A stretch of 64,000 nucleotides of DNA from an uncultured Clostridia bacterium (GCA_944377425.1 CALWEX010000013.1:1-64000), one strand, 5' to 3'; positions 1 through 9,030 are shown, counted from the first letter of the stretch. Notes: generated from the sequence alone by a model not told the origin. Made by a program: numbers and translations.

Positions 1-64
1 TAGTTTCAACAACAAGTTTCTTAAACTCAGGTGTATATTTTTTGTTTGCTATTCCTTTTGGCAT
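1..64 (-). CDS. Transposase OrfA, N-terminal fragment (cut by window edge)
   Basis: Only the first 21 codons are visible, reading MPKGIANKKYTPEFKKLVVE. A short basic start followed by YTPEFK is typical of the helix-turn-helix OrfA of IS3/IS150-type transposases. The ribosome site GGGGTGA lies about 6 nt upstream of the ATG, inside the inverted repeat, so a read-through transcript would fold it away. Confidence 0.65.
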   Translation of the reverse strand, partial: MPKGIANKKYTPEFKKLVVET

Positions 65-120
65 AAAAAATCACCCCATTTGTTATTTAGTATATCATAC
101 TGTCTAACAAATGGGGTGCA
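1..120 (-). mobile_element. End of an IS3-family-like insertion sequence
   Basis: This is the left end of an insertion sequence that runs off the window, with its transposase pointing out on the minus strand. The element appears to stop at the terminal CA at 119-120, since IS3-type ends read TG...CA. A 14-bp perfect inverted repeat (72-85 with 105-118) joins the tip to the transposase leader. The rest of the element and the target duplication lie outside the window. Confidence 0.7.
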
Positions 121-159
121 TTTCATAGCTATGGCCTTTTTTATTACAGGTGATTAAAT

Positions 160-759
160 ATGACAGACTTAGAATTCAAATTTGATACAAATGACGGATA
201 TATAAGCAATGATGTTTTTGAAAATGAGGTAATAGAAGATATTCAACTGATTAAGGCAGATTTTAAAGAGGTTGAGTTTAAAAACTGTAGGTTTATAAAT
301 TGCAGTTTTGCTGGCGCATCTTTTAGAGACTGTGTATTTAAAAGCTGTGACTTATCAAATTGTGATTTTACTGAAACTTACTTTAAAAATACTACAGTTT
401 TAAGCTGTCGCTGTGATGGGGTTGATATAAGCCGCAGCCGAATTAAATACAGCGAATTTGAGGACTGTTCTTTTTCATACGCAAACTTTTCAAATTCAGC
501 TATAGAAAACTCTTGTTTTAAACTAATTTTGTTTAAAGAAGCTTTTTTATCAGAAATTAAATTTAAAAAGACTAATTTTAATAACTGTAATTTTGCCGGG
601 ACTGACATGTTTAATACTTCTTTAAAAGATATAGATATTTCCAGCTGTGAAATAGAAGGAATACGTTTTTCTGAAAACTTGTGGGAATTTAGAGGAGCGA
701 TTATAGACCCTATGCAGTCCATTGAAATAATTAAGGCATTAGGTGTAAAATTTGTATGA
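160..759 (+). CDS. Pentapeptide repeat protein
   Basis: The 199-residue protein is almost entirely degenerate five-residue repeats with F, L or I at the centre, for example CRFINCSFAGASFRDC, from about residue 38 to 165. Such repeats fold into a right-handed quadrilateral beta-helix. There is no signal peptide or membrane segment, so it is probably cytoplasmic. Some family members mimic DNA and protect gyrase (Qnr, MfpA), but many have no known role, and nothing here points to gyrase protection. It is a single gene between the IS end and a transporter, with a weak ribosome site (CAGGTG). Cysteine is unusually common at repeat positions. Confidence 0.8.
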   Translation: MTDLEFKFDTNDGYISNDVFENEVIEDIQLIKADFKEVEFKNCRFINCSFAGASFRDCVFKSCDLSNCDFTETYFKNTTVLSCRCDGVDISRSRIKYSEFEDCSFSYANFSNSAIENSCFKLILFKEAFLSEIKFKKTNFNNCNFAGTDMFNTSLKDIDISSCEIEGIRFSENLWEFRGAIIDPMQSIEIIKALGVKFV

Positions 760-899
760 TTAAATTAAATTTAATAATTTTGTATTTAAGTATATACAAT
801 TTGAGTTTTATGTGGTAATATTTTTACTATTATAATCGATTTTGGCGCTTTTAAGCGCTGAAGGGGTAAAATTTTATTTTTTATTGGAGGTATGTCATA

Positions 900-2297
900 A
901 TGAAATCTACGCACAACAACAGGAGCAGCTTTACAGGCTCTATTGGGTTTGTTTTAGCTGCTGCCGGAAGCGCTGTAGGGTTGGGAAACATTTGGAGATT
1001 TCCGTACTTAGCGGCTAAAGACGGGGGAGGAGTTTTTCTTTTATGTTATTTGGTTTTAGCCGTTACTTTTGGCTTTGCACTGCTTACAACAGAGCTTGCT
1101 ATAGGCCGTAAGACAAAACAAAGCCCTTTAACAGCTTATAAAGTTATACATAAAGGTTGGGGCTTTTTAGGAATTTTGGCCTGCTTTGTACCAGTAATTA
1201 TTTTACCATATTACTGTACAATAGGTGGATGGGTATTAAAATACCTGTTTACTTATATTACAGGTTCAGGCTCTGCAACTGTGGCAGATACATATTTTTC
1301 AGCTTTTATTTCGTCACAGTGGTCGCCTATAATTTGGTTTTTAATATTCCTTTTTGCAACGGCCTTTGTTGTATATAGGGGAGTAAACAACGGAATTGAA
1401 AGCTATTCAAAAATACTGCTTCCTATTCTTTTAATACTTATTATTTGTATAGCAGTATTTTCATTAACTCTTAAATATACAGATGATAACGGAGTTACAA
1501 GAACAGGTCTTCAGGGATTTGCAGTATATGTTATTCCTGACTTTACAGGAATGACATTAAAGAAATTCTTTGTTATACTGACAGATGCAATGGGACAGCT
1601 TTTCTTTTCTATAAGTGTTGCTATGGGTATTATGGTTGCTTATGGCTCATATGTAAAGAAAGAAACAAATCTTGTAAAGTCTGTTAACCAGATTGAAATT
1701 TTTGACACTATAGTGGCTTTTTTAGCTGGTATGATGATTGTTCCTGCTGTATTTACATTTATGGGAACAGAAGGTATGTCAGCCGGGCCTGGACTTATGT
1801 TTGTGTCTTTGCCTAAAGTTTTCAACTCTATGGGTTTTGCTGGCAACATAATAGGTATTATTTTCTTTTTAATGGTTACATTTGCAGCTGTAACATCTTC
1901 TGTATCAGTTATGGAAGCTATTGTTTCAAGTGCTATGGACAAATTCGGTTTCAGCAGAAAAAAATCAACTGTTTTGGTTACATTGGGAACAGTAATTGTT
2001 GGAATTATAGTATGCCTTGGCTATAACTTATTGTACTTTGAGCTTACACTTCCTAACGGAGCTACAGCGCAGATACTTGATGTACTTGATTATATAAGCA
2101 ATAACTGCCTTATGCCTTTAGTAGGATTCTTAACATGTATACTTATAGGCTGGGTAGCTAAGCCAAAATGTATTATAGACGAAATGAAGTCAAGTGGACA
2201 TAAATTCGGCAGGGAAAAACTTTATGTAGTTATGATGAAGTTTGTAGCACCTATACTGCTCTTTATACTCCTTATTCAGTCAGTAGGAATTATATAA
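900..2297 (+). CDS. Sodium-dependent transporter, NSS (SLC6) family
   Basis: The 465-residue membrane protein opens with the NSS signature GSAVGLGNIWRFPY (about residues 23-36), which forms the unwound first helix that binds sodium and the substrate in LeuT-type transporters. About 11-12 hydrophobic helices follow, the usual prokaryotic number. It probably imports an amino acid with sodium; the substrate cannot be read. GGAGG sits at the right distance from the ATG. A terminator follows directly, so it is a single-gene unit. A second NSS gene lies at 9072, on the other side of the hydrogenase maturation operon. Confidence 0.9.
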   Translation: MKSTHNNRSSFTGSIGFVLAAAGSAVGLGNIWRFPYLAAKDGGGVFLLCYLVLAVTFGFALLTTELAIGRKTKQSPLTAYKVIHKGWGFLGILACFVPVIILPYYCTIGGWVLKYLFTYITGSGSATVADTYFSAFISSQWSPIIWFLIFLFATAFVVYRGVNNGIESYSKILLPILLILIICIAVFSLTLKYTDDNGVTRTGLQGFAVYVIPDFTGMTLKKFFVILTDAMGQLFFSISVAMGIMVAYGSYVKKETNLVKSVNQIEIFDTIVAFLAGMMIVPAVFTFMGTEGMSAGPGLMFVSLPKVFNSMGFAGNIIGIIFFLMVTFAAVTSSVSVMEAIVSSAMDKFGFSRKKSTVLVTLGTVIVGIIVCLGYNLLYFELTLPNGATAQILDVLDYISNNCLMPLVGFLTCILIGWVAKPKCIIDEMKSSGHKFGREKLYVVMMKFVAPILLFILLIQSVGII

Positions 2298-2305
2298 AAT
2301 TATTA

Positions 2306-2345
2306 AAAACACGGGAACAAATTATTACGTTTCCGTGTTTTTATT
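2306..2345 (+). terminator. Rho-independent terminator after NSS transporter
   Basis: A stem of about 12 bp (AAACACGGGAAC with GTTTCCGTGTTT, one G-T pair) at 2306-2340 is followed by a T-rich tail. Confidence 0.85.
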
Positions 2346-2407
2346 TTTAAATAATAAAAAATGTGTTATACTTATTTTATAATGAAATTTTAATAAAGGA
2401 GTTTTAT

Positions 2408-3187
2408 ATGCTTAGTATATCTATAGGTCTGCTAATTCCATTTTTGGGTACTGCATTAGGTGCTGCCTGTGTGTTTTTTGTAAAAGATAAAATTAAAGAA
2501 AATACACAAAAAGCTCTGCTTGGCTTTGCTTCTGGTGTAATGATAGCTGCTTCTGTATGGTCACTATTAATACCGTCTATGGATATGTCAAGCCATATGG
2601 GAAAATTATCATTTATTCCAGCAGCAGTTGGAATGGCTTTGGGTATAATATTTTTGCTTGTAATAGATAAAACAGTGCCACACATGCATATAGGCAATAA
2701 TGAGTGCGAGGGCATTAAATGTGGCTTAGCCAAAAGCACTATGCTTATATTAGCTGTTACACTGCATAACATACCTGAAGGTATGGCTGTTGGAGTAGTT
2801 TTTGCTGGTATGCTCTCTCAGGGAGCAGATATTACAATGACTGGAGCCTTTGCTCTTTCGATAGGAATAGCTATACAAAATTTTCCAGAAGGAGCAATTA
2901 TATCACTTCCGTTAAAAAATGAAAATATTTCTAAACCAAAGGCTTTTGCCTATGGTGCATTATCAGGCATAGTTGAGCCAATAGGTGCGTTTATAACGCT
3001 TATGCTTGCGGGATTTATTACTCCGGCTGTGCCATATCTGCTTTCTTTTGCGGCAGGTGCTATGATTTATGTAGTAGTAGAGGAATTAATACCGGAAGCC
3101 AGTCAAGGGGAACACAGCAATATAGGAACTTTGGGGTTTGCTTTGGGGTTTATTGTAATGATGATACTTGATGTAGCACTTGGATAA
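2408..3187 (+). CDS. ZIP family metal transporter
   Basis: The 259-residue membrane protein has the ZIP hallmark HNIPEG near residue 120 and a second QNFPEG motif near residue 157. These place the two metal-binding helices of ZIP/ZupT carriers, which import divalent metals such as zinc, iron or manganese. A longer reading from 2363 exists, but AAAGGAG precedes the ATG at 2408 and the downstream start begins directly with a membrane helix, so 2408 is chosen. It is followed 20 nt later by a PAP2 phosphatase, probably co-transcribed. A paralogue lies at 13348-14142. The metal cannot be told from sequence. Confidence 0.88.
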   Translation: MLSISIGLLIPFLGTALGAACVFFVKDKIKENTQKALLGFASGVMIAASVWSLLIPSMDMSSHMGKLSFIPAAVGMALGIIFLLVIDKTVPHMHIGNNECEGIKCGLAKSTMLILAVTLHNIPEGMAVGVVFAGMLSQGADITMTGAFALSIGIAIQNFPEGAIISLPLKNENISKPKAFAYGALSGIVEPIGAFITLMLAGFITPAVPYLLSFAAGAMIYVVVEELIPEASQGEHSNIGTLGFALGFIVMMILDVALG

Positions 3188-3207
3188 TTTTAAAAGGAGC
3201 AGTGTGC

Positions 3208-3738
3208 ATGAAGAAAAAAATCAAAAAAATAGACCATATTGTGTCTTTACACACTCAAATGCGTATTCGTAATAACTTTTTAAATCCCATATTTAAGTTT
3301 ATAAGCCGTACAGGAGATGGTGGCTTTATTTGGCTTTCTATTTCGCTTATATTGGCAAAATTTAATAGAACAAGAAAGGCTGCTTTTGCTATAATATTAT
3401 CGCAGATTTTTTCTGTGATTATAAATAACGGAATAGTTAAAAACACTATAGGTCGTTCAAGACCATTCCACAGCATTGGAGAGTTAGAGGCTGTTATTGA
3501 TGAGCCTAAAGACTATTCGTTTCCTTCGGGCCACACAGCAAGCTCATTTGCTTCGGCTTATATAATAAAAAAATGCTTTGGTATAAAAGTTGGAATATTG
3601 GCTTATTTTTATGCCTGCTTAATGGGGGCTTCACGTATTTATTTGGGAGTACATTATTTAACAGATGTTCTTTGTGGTGCTTTAAGCGGCACTATCTGTG
3701 GTTCTATGGCTTTTAAAAACATAATGAAAAATAAGTAA
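3208..3738 (+). CDS. PAP2 superfamily phosphatase
   Basis: The three conserved phosphatase blocks are present in order: KNTIGRSRP, PSGHTAS and SRIYLGVHYLTD, with the catalytic histidines in the second and third. The 176-residue, multi-helix protein resembles small membrane PAP2 enzymes that remove phosphate from lipid phosphates such as undecaprenyl pyrophosphate or phosphatidate. AAAGGAG lies 8 nt before the ATG at 3208; the GTG at 3202 is too close to it. It shares a transcript with the ZIP gene. Confidence 0.88.
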   Translation: MKKKIKKIDHIVSLHTQMRIRNNFLNPIFKFISRTGDGGFIWLSISLILAKFNRTRKAAFAIILSQIFSVIINNGIVKNTIGRSRPFHSIGELEAVIDEPKDYSFPSGHTASSFASAYIIKKCFGIKVGILAYFYACLMGASRIYLGVHYLTDVLCGALSGTICGSMAFKNIMKNK

Positions 3739-3765
3739 GAAAAAGTTAGAAAAAATTAGAAAAAA

Positions 3766-3794
3766 TTACAAATATAAAAAATATGTGGTAAAAT
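3766..3794 (+). promoter_or_regulatory. Candidate promoter of hydrogenase maturation operon
   Basis: TTACAA (3766-3771) is separated by 17 nt from TAAAAT (3789-3794), with a TG one base before the -10 (extended -10). Transcription would start near 3801 and make a leader of about 175 nt. Confidence 0.5.
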
Positions 3795-3800
3795 TATTTA

Positions 3801-3977
3801 TTATTACTTTACATGCAGACATGTTCTAAATGTTGAGTTGATTTTTATATTAATATTTATCTGACACCGAAATAAATATTGAGGTGGAAGGCGGAATAAT
3901 GGTAAATAAACGCTTTTGTGCTGCGCCGGGTATAATTCTGCCTTGGCGCAGTTTTTTATTGATTTTTGGAGGAAAAT
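3801..3977 (+). ncRNA. Structured leader RNA with attenuator ahead of the hydrogenase maturation genes
   Basis: The 175-nt leader has a small hairpin (ACATG/CATGT, 3811-3824). A 9-bp hairpin follows (3852-3860 with 3872-3880), whose loop holds CACC (3865-3868) able to pair with GGTG (3883-3886), a possible H-type pseudoknot. A terminator-like hairpin CTGCGCC/GGCGCAG (3921-3927 with 3945-3951) ends in six T's, only 20 nt before the first gene. GGCGGAAT (3890-3897) can pair with ATTCTGCC (3935-3942) in the terminator loop. This layout fits a riboswitch or another attenuated leader. No known riboswitch class was recognised. Confidence 0.45.
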
Positions 3978-4232
3978 ATGGAAACAAGAATAGCTCTTAT
4001 AGGCATAATAGTTGAAAATATGGAGTCCGTTGAACAGTTAAATGCTCTGCTGCATGAGTACAGAGAGTATATAGTTGGCAGAATGGGTATTCCATACAGA
4101 GAAAAGAATGTAAATATAATAAGTGTGGCTATTGATGCACCGCTGGATAAAATTAATGCTCTTTCTGGAAAAATAGGCAGACTTAAAGGTATTACTGCAA
4201 AAACTATATATTCAAATATAGGCGGAAATTAA
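3978..4232 (+). CDS. TM1266-like putative regulator of the iron-only hydrogenase system
   Basis: This 84-residue ACT-like small protein (METRIALIGIIVEN at the start) matches the TM1266 type found next to [FeFe]-hydrogenase maturation genes. The family is named a putative regulator by context; its mechanism is unproven. GGAGG sits 6 nt before the ATG at 3978, and the TTG at 3966 overlaps that site. HydE starts two bases after the stop, so the two are translated together. The gene lies right behind the attenuated leader, making it the first product of the operon. Confidence 0.8.
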   Translation: METRIALIGIIVENMESVEQLNALLHEYREYIVGRMGIPYREKNVNIISVAIDAPLDKINALSGKIGRLKGITAKTIYSNIGGN

Positions 4233-4233
4233 T

Positions 4234-5274
4234 ATGGTAAAAGATATTGTTGAATATATAAAAAAAGAAAAACAAATAACAAAAGAACAGCTTAAAATTC
4301 TGCTGGAATTAACTGAAAAAGCTGATATTGAATATTTAATGAAAGAAGCGTCAAAAACGGCAAAAACCAGTTTTGGAAATAATATTTATATACGTGGGCT
4401 TATAGAATTTACAAACTACTGCCGAAATGATTGTTATTACTGTGGAATAAGAAACAGCAATCATAATGCAAAACGTTACAGGCTCACTAATGAACAGATT
4501 TTAAATTGCTGTGATATAGGGTATGAACTGGGTTTTAGGACATTTGTTTTGCAAGGTGGAGAAGATACTTTTTTTAATGATTACAAAATTTGCTTGCTTG
4601 TTTCAAGTATAAAGGATAAGTACCCAGATTGTGCTGTTACGCTGTCTATAGGGGAAAAAACAAAAGAAAGCTATAAAGCGTTTTTTAATGCAGGTGCTGA
4701 CAGATACCTTCTTAGGCACGAAACAGCAAATGAAAGCCATTACAGAATGCTTCACCCGGAATATATGTCTTTGGAAAGCAGAAAGAGATGTCTTTATAAT
4801 TTGAAAGAAATAGGTTATCAAACAGGCTGCGGTTTTATGGTTGGTTCGCCATATCAGACAGTTGAAACAATTTACGAAGACTTGCTATTTATACTTAGTC
4901 TAAAGCTTGAAATGGTGGGTATAGGGCCTTTTATTCCGCATAAAGATACACCCTTTAAAGACGAAAAAGCAGGAACACTTGATATGACACTTAAACTTCT
5001 TGCAATTATTCGGTTGCTCTGTCCTAAAGTTTTGCTTCCGGCAACAACTGCTCTTGGTACAATAGACCCAATAGGTAGGGAGCTGGGGATTTTGGCAGGT
5101 GCAAATGTAGTTATGCCTAATCTTTCACCAAGTGATGTAAGAAATAAATATAGTCTTTACAATAACAAAATCTGCTCTGGATGTGAAGCGGCAGAAAACA
5201 TAAATGATTTGAACAAACGATTTGAACAAATAGGTTATAAAATTATTGTGTCAAGAGGAGATTATTCCAAGTAA
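4234..5274 (+). CDS. hydE: [FeFe]-hydrogenase maturase HydE (radical SAM)
   Basis: The 346-residue protein carries the radical SAM cluster motif CX3CX2C at C63, C67 and C70, followed by a HydE/BioB-like barrel with GGED in the second strand. HydE acts in the cytoplasm in building the di-iron subcluster of [FeFe] hydrogenase. Its length is normal for the family. It sits between the TM1266-like gene and hydG, which supports the name. A short non-structured gap of about 85 bp separates it from hydG. Confidence 0.95.
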   Translation: MVKDIVEYIKKEKQITKEQLKILLELTEKADIEYLMKEASKTAKTSFGNNIYIRGLIEFTNYCRNDCYYCGIRNSNHNAKRYRLTNEQILNCCDIGYELGFRTFVLQGGEDTFFNDYKICLLVSSIKDKYPDCAVTLSIGEKTKESYKAFFNAGADRYLLRHETANESHYRMLHPEYMSLESRKRCLYNLKEIGYQTGCGFMVGSPYQTVETIYEDLLFILSLKLEMVGIGPFIPHKDTPFKDEKAGTLDMTLKLLAIIRLLCPKVLLPATTALGTIDPIGRELGILAGANVVMPNLSPSDVRNKYSLYNNKICSGCEAAENINDLNKRFEQIGYKIIVSRGDYSK

Positions 5275-5358
5275 ACTAAAGTAAATAGCCGTATAAACGG
5301 TTAAATATAAAACTAATTGGAAAGATAATAATTCTGACCAAAAAGAAAGGAAGAAAAT

Positions 5359-6777
5359 ATGTATAATCCAAAATCATTAGTAGCAGAAGAATTTATCTCA
5401 GACGAAGAAATCAAGGAAACACTTGCTTATGCTGACGCAAATAAAAATAACGTGGAGCTTATAGATAAGCTTATTGAAAAGGCTAAAGAGCTTAAAGGCC
5501 TTAACCACAGAGAAGCGTCAGTGCTTTTAGCTTGTGAAATTCCTGAAAAAGTACAGGAAATGTATAAATTGGCTGAGCAGATTAAAAAAGATTTTTACGG
5601 CAACCGTATTGTTCTTTTTGCGCCGTTGTATCTTTCTAACTATTGTGTAAACAGCTGTGTTTACTGCCCATATCATATGAAAAACAAACACATAGCAAGA
5701 AAAAAACTTACACAGGAAGAAATTGTTAAAGAAGTTACTGCTTTGCAGGATATGGGACATAAACGTTTGGCTATAGAAGCTGGAGAGGACCCTGTTAATA
5801 ATCCTATTGAGTACATACTTGAATGTATTAAAACAATATACAGTATAAAGCATAAAAACGGAGCAATTCGCCGTGTTAATGTAAACATAGCGGCTACAAC
5901 TGTAGAGAACTACAGAAAACTTAAAGAAGCTGGAATAGGTACATATATACTTTTTCAGGAAACATATCACAAAGAAAGTTATGAAAAACTTCATCCAACA
6001 GGACCAAAACACAATTACGCATACCATACAGAGGCAATGGACCGTGCAATGGAAGGCGGAATTGATGATGTAGGTCTTGGAGTTTTATTCGGCTTGGAGC
6101 TTTACCGCTATGAGTTTGCAGGACTTCTTATGCATGCAGAGCACTTGGAGGCTGTTCATGGCGTGGGACCGCATACAATAAGTGTTCCGCGTATTAAACG
6201 TGCTGATGATATTGACCCGTCTGTTTTTGATAATGGTATAAGCGACGATATATTTGCCAAAATTTGTGCTCTTATACGTATTTCAGTACCATATACAGGC
6301 ATGATAATTTCAACACGTGAGAGTCAGGCTGTAAGAGAAAAAGTTCTTCCTCTTGGCGTATCCCAAATAAGCGGTGCTTCCAAAACAAGTGTTGGCGGTT
6401 ATGCAGAAAACGAAAAAGAAGAAATAACATCTGAGCAGTTTGATGTAAGCGATAATCGTACTTTAGACGAAATTGTAAATTGGTTAATGAAATTGGGATA
6501 TATTCCAAGTTTCTGTACAGCATGTTACAGAGAAGGAAGAACAGGGGACAGATTTATGTCATTGTGCAAGAGCAAACAGATTTTAAACTGCTGTCACCCT
6601 AATGCTTTAATGACTCTTAAAGAATACCTTGAGGACTATGCGTCAGAAGAAACATGTAAAATAGGCATGGAATTAATTAATAAAGAACTGGAAAATATAC
6701 CAAATGAAAAAGTAAGAAAAATTGCTTATGAGCACATTAATGAAATTTCAAATGGAAAGAGAGATTTCCGTTTTTAA
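5359..6777 (+). CDS. hydG: [FeFe]-hydrogenase maturase HydG (radical SAM tyrosine lyase)
   Basis: The 472-residue protein has the ThiH/HydG-type N-terminal motif CVNSCVYC (C96, C100, C103), which binds the radical SAM cluster, and the HydG-specific C-terminal cysteine set CTACYREGRTGDRFMSLC for the auxiliary cluster. HydG splits tyrosine to make the CO and cyanide ligands of the hydrogenase active site. The C-terminal motif separates it from ThiH. AAAGGAAG precedes the ATG. It is in an operon with hydE and hydF. Confidence 0.96.
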   Translation: MYNPKSLVAEEFISDEEIKETLAYADANKNNVELIDKLIEKAKELKGLNHREASVLLACEIPEKVQEMYKLAEQIKKDFYGNRIVLFAPLYLSNYCVNSCVYCPYHMKNKHIARKKLTQEEIVKEVTALQDMGHKRLAIEAGEDPVNNPIEYILECIKTIYSIKHKNGAIRRVNVNIAATTVENYRKLKEAGIGTYILFQETYHKESYEKLHPTGPKHNYAYHTEAMDRAMEGGIDDVGLGVLFGLELYRYEFAGLLMHAEHLEAVHGVGPHTISVPRIKRADDIDPSVFDNGISDDIFAKICALIRISVPYTGMIISTRESQAVREKVLPLGVSQISGASKTSVGGYAENEKEEITSEQFDVSDNRTLDEIVNWLMKLGYIPSFCTACYREGRTGDRFMSLCKSKQILNCCHPNALMTLKEYLEDYASEETCKIGMELINKELENIPNEKVRKIAYEHINEISNGKRDFRF

Positions 6778-6810
6778 TTATTTTATAAAAAGCAAACGGA
6801 GGTATAAACC

Positions 6811-8016
6811 ATGCCATCTGGTTTAAACGAAACACCAACTGGTGACAGAATACATATTGGAATTTTTGGAAAAACAAACAGCGGAAAATCTTCTTTTATA
6901 AATGCTTTTACAGGGCAGAATGTGTCTATTGTATCAAATGTAGCTGGTACAACGACTGACCCTATATATAAGGCTATGGAAGTATATCCCGTTGGGCCAT
7001 GTGTAATTATTGATACGGCTGGTTTTTCTGATAAAAGCAGTTTAGGTAAAAGCCGTATTGAAAAAACAATGCTTTCTGCCGAAAAAACTGATATAGCCAT
7101 ACTACTTTTTGCAGATGAAAATATTGATGAGGAATTAAGGCTGTACTGGTACTTTAAAAGAAGAAATACACCTGTTGTACTTGTTATTAGCAAATGCGAT
7201 ATACAATTAAATAAAGAAATAATTTTAAACAAAATTAAAACTGAAACAAATGAAATACCTTTATTTGTAAGCGCCAAAACCGGTGAAGGAATTGATTTAG
7301 TAAAAAATGAAATATCTAAAAAAATTCCGAAAAATTATGAGAACCTTTTAATAACAGGAACACTTGTAAATAAAGAAGATGTTGTTTTGCTTGTAATGCC
7401 GCAGGATATTCAGGCACCAAAAGGAAGGCTTATTCTGCCGCAAGTACAGACAATACGTGAGCTTTTGGATAAAGATTGTATTATAATAAGCTCTACTGCA
7501 AATCAGTTTAAATCGGCACTTTCAGCACTTAAAATACCGCCAAAACTTATTATTACTGATTCACAAATATTTAAGTATGTGTACGAAAATAAGCCTAAAG
7601 AAAGCATGCTTACATCTTTTTCAGTTCTTTTTGCAGCATACAAAGGGGACTTGCCTTATTATATTGAAGGGGCAAAATATATAGATTCATTAACAGAAAA
7701 GTCCAATGTACTTATTGCTGAATGTTGTACACATGCGCCCCTTAGTGAGGACATAGGCAGGGAGAAAATACCTAATATGCTTAAAAAACGTTTTGGTAGT
7801 TCTATTAATGTTGATTTAGTAAGCGGAACCGATTTTCCAGAGAGTTTAAATAAGTATGATTTAATTATACAGTGTGGAGCATGTATGTTTAACCGTAAAT
7901 ATGTTATGAGCAGAATAGATAAAGCAAAATCGCAGAATGTTCCTATGACAAACTATGGTGTTGCCATTGCCCATTTAACAGGTATTCTTGATAAAGTAAC
8001 GTTTACTAATTACTGA
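6811..8016 (+). CDS. hydF: [FeFe]-hydrogenase maturation GTPase HydF
   Basis: The 401-residue protein opens with a GTPase domain: P-loop GKTNSGKS (residues 20-27), GTTTDP, DTAGF and SKCD. The C-terminal part holds ECCTHAPL and CGACMF, the histidine/cysteine ligands of the HydF iron-sulfur cluster. HydF is the scaffold that receives the di-iron subcluster and passes it to the hydrogenase. It ends the operon, followed by a strong two-way terminator. No hydrogenase structural gene (hydA) is in the window. Confidence 0.95.
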   Translation: MPSGLNETPTGDRIHIGIFGKTNSGKSSFINAFTGQNVSIVSNVAGTTTDPIYKAMEVYPVGPCVIIDTAGFSDKSSLGKSRIEKTMLSAEKTDIAILLFADENIDEELRLYWYFKRRNTPVVLVISKCDIQLNKEIILNKIKTETNEIPLFVSAKTGEGIDLVKNEISKKIPKNYENLLITGTLVNKEDVVLLVMPQDIQAPKGRLILPQVQTIRELLDKDCIIISSTANQFKSALSALKIPPKLIITDSQIFKYVYENKPKESMLTSFSVLFAAYKGDLPYYIEGAKYIDSLTEKSNVLIAECCTHAPLSEDIGREKIPNMLKKRFGSSINVDLVSGTDFPESLNKYDLIIQCGACMFNRKYVMSRIDKAKSQNVPMTNYGVAIAHLTGILDKVTFTNY

Positions 8017-8035
8017 AATATATTAGTTGTATAAC

Positions 8036-8070
8036 AAAAAAAGGCACATTTTTGATAATGTGCCTTTTAT
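8036..8070. terminator. Bidirectional terminator between hydF and the aldolase gene
   Basis: A 12-bp perfect stem (8039-8050 with 8057-8068) is flanked by A's on one side and T's on the other, so it can end both converging transcripts. Confidence 0.9.
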
Positions 8071-8073
8071 ATA

Positions 8074-8850
8074 TTACATTTTATCTTTAATTTCTTTTAC
8101 TGAATTTTTGTAGCTGTTTATATACATAATTAAATCTATACCAAAAAGTACAGCATCAAAACCATCTTTAAATTGTTCTATAGCCGCATTTGTATTTCCT
8201 GCAAAGTCTATTGCCATTTTTTTATTCTTTTTGCATGCATCTATTATTCTTCTAATAGCATTTATAAGCATCGGGTTATCAAATTCACCAGCTATGCCCA
8301 TATCTATTGATAAATCGTAAGGGCCTACAAGTATTCCGTCAACGCCTTCAAGAGCTGTAATTTCTTCAATATGCTCAAGGCAACCTACAGTTTCGCACTG
8401 CGGAATAAGCAGGGTGTTTTTATTACAGTAGTCCATATATTCTCTTAAAGTGCCACTGCTGTTTTGGGCAAAGCCCCAGCCGCCATCACGAGTCATACAG
8501 TATCCACGCTCTCCAACAGGTGTAAATTTTGCATGCTTTATAAGTTCTTTAACTTGTTCCACATTTGTAACAGATGGAACTGCTATTCCAGCTGCACCGG
8601 CGTCGAGCATGTGCAGTATATGCTCTTTATTCATACTGCTTATTCTGATAATAGCAGGTAAACCCGCAGCTGAAGCGGCAGTTAAGCACTTAGCAGCTTC
8701 ATCATTATCAAGAGGGGAATGTTCCATATCAAGCATAACAAAATCAACCCCAGTATAGCCCAAAGCTTCTATGGCTGTCATGCTTTTTATATGCGAAATG
8801 GTTCCAAGTATTTTTTCTCCGTTATTAAATTTTTCAATTAACTTGTTCAT
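8074..8850 (-). CDS. HpcH/HpaI aldolase family protein
   Basis: The 258-residue protein has the class II pyruvate aldolase signature: VMLDMEHSP, RISSM, GAAGIAVPSV and GVDGILVGPYDLSIDMG. The acidic residue in MLDMEH and those in the GPYDLS loop bind metal and substrate. Family members split or join pyruvate and aldehydes (for example 2-keto-3-deoxy sugar acids). The start at 8850 follows GAGGAGG; a longer reading to 8895 has no ribosome site. It is a single gene facing hydF; the true substrate is unknown. Confidence 0.87.
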   Translation of the reverse strand: MNKLIEKFNNGEKILGTISHIKSMTAIEALGYTGVDFVMLDMEHSPLDNDEAAKCLTAASAAGLPAIIRISSMNKEHILHMLDAGAAGIAVPSVTNVEQVKELIKHAKFTPVGERGYCMTRDGGWGFAQNSSGTLREYMDYCNKNTLLIPQCETVGCLEHIEEITALEGVDGILVGPYDLSIDMGIAGEFDNPMLINAIRRIIDACKKNKKMAIDFAGNTNAAIEQFKDGFDAVLFGIDLIMYINSYKNSVKEIKDKM

Positions 8851-9001
8851 TATAAATTCCTCCTCGCAGTTTAAATTATTATTATAGCTTAACACACATA
8901 ACAGATAATGTAAAATATTAACTTATTTTTATCAAAAATTCAACAATGTATTGAAATTAATGCAAAAAATTACATTATATTAACATTTTTTTAGGTTAGA
9001 G

Positions 9002-9030
9002 TTGAGATTTTTGCAGTTTAATTATATAAT
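9002..9030 (+). promoter_or_regulatory. Promoter of second NSS transporter
   Basis: TTGAGA (9002-9007) lies 17 nt before a perfect TATAAT (9025-9030), about 40 nt before the start codon. Confidence 0.75.

Noticed and set aside
3860-3910. SAM-I riboswitch because of the GAGGTGG stretch
   Set aside because: The remaining conserved SAM-I core and its four-way junction are missing.
5527-6027. Minus-strand ORF inside hydG
   Set aside because: It is a Cys/Phe-rich shadow frame of a strongly supported gene.
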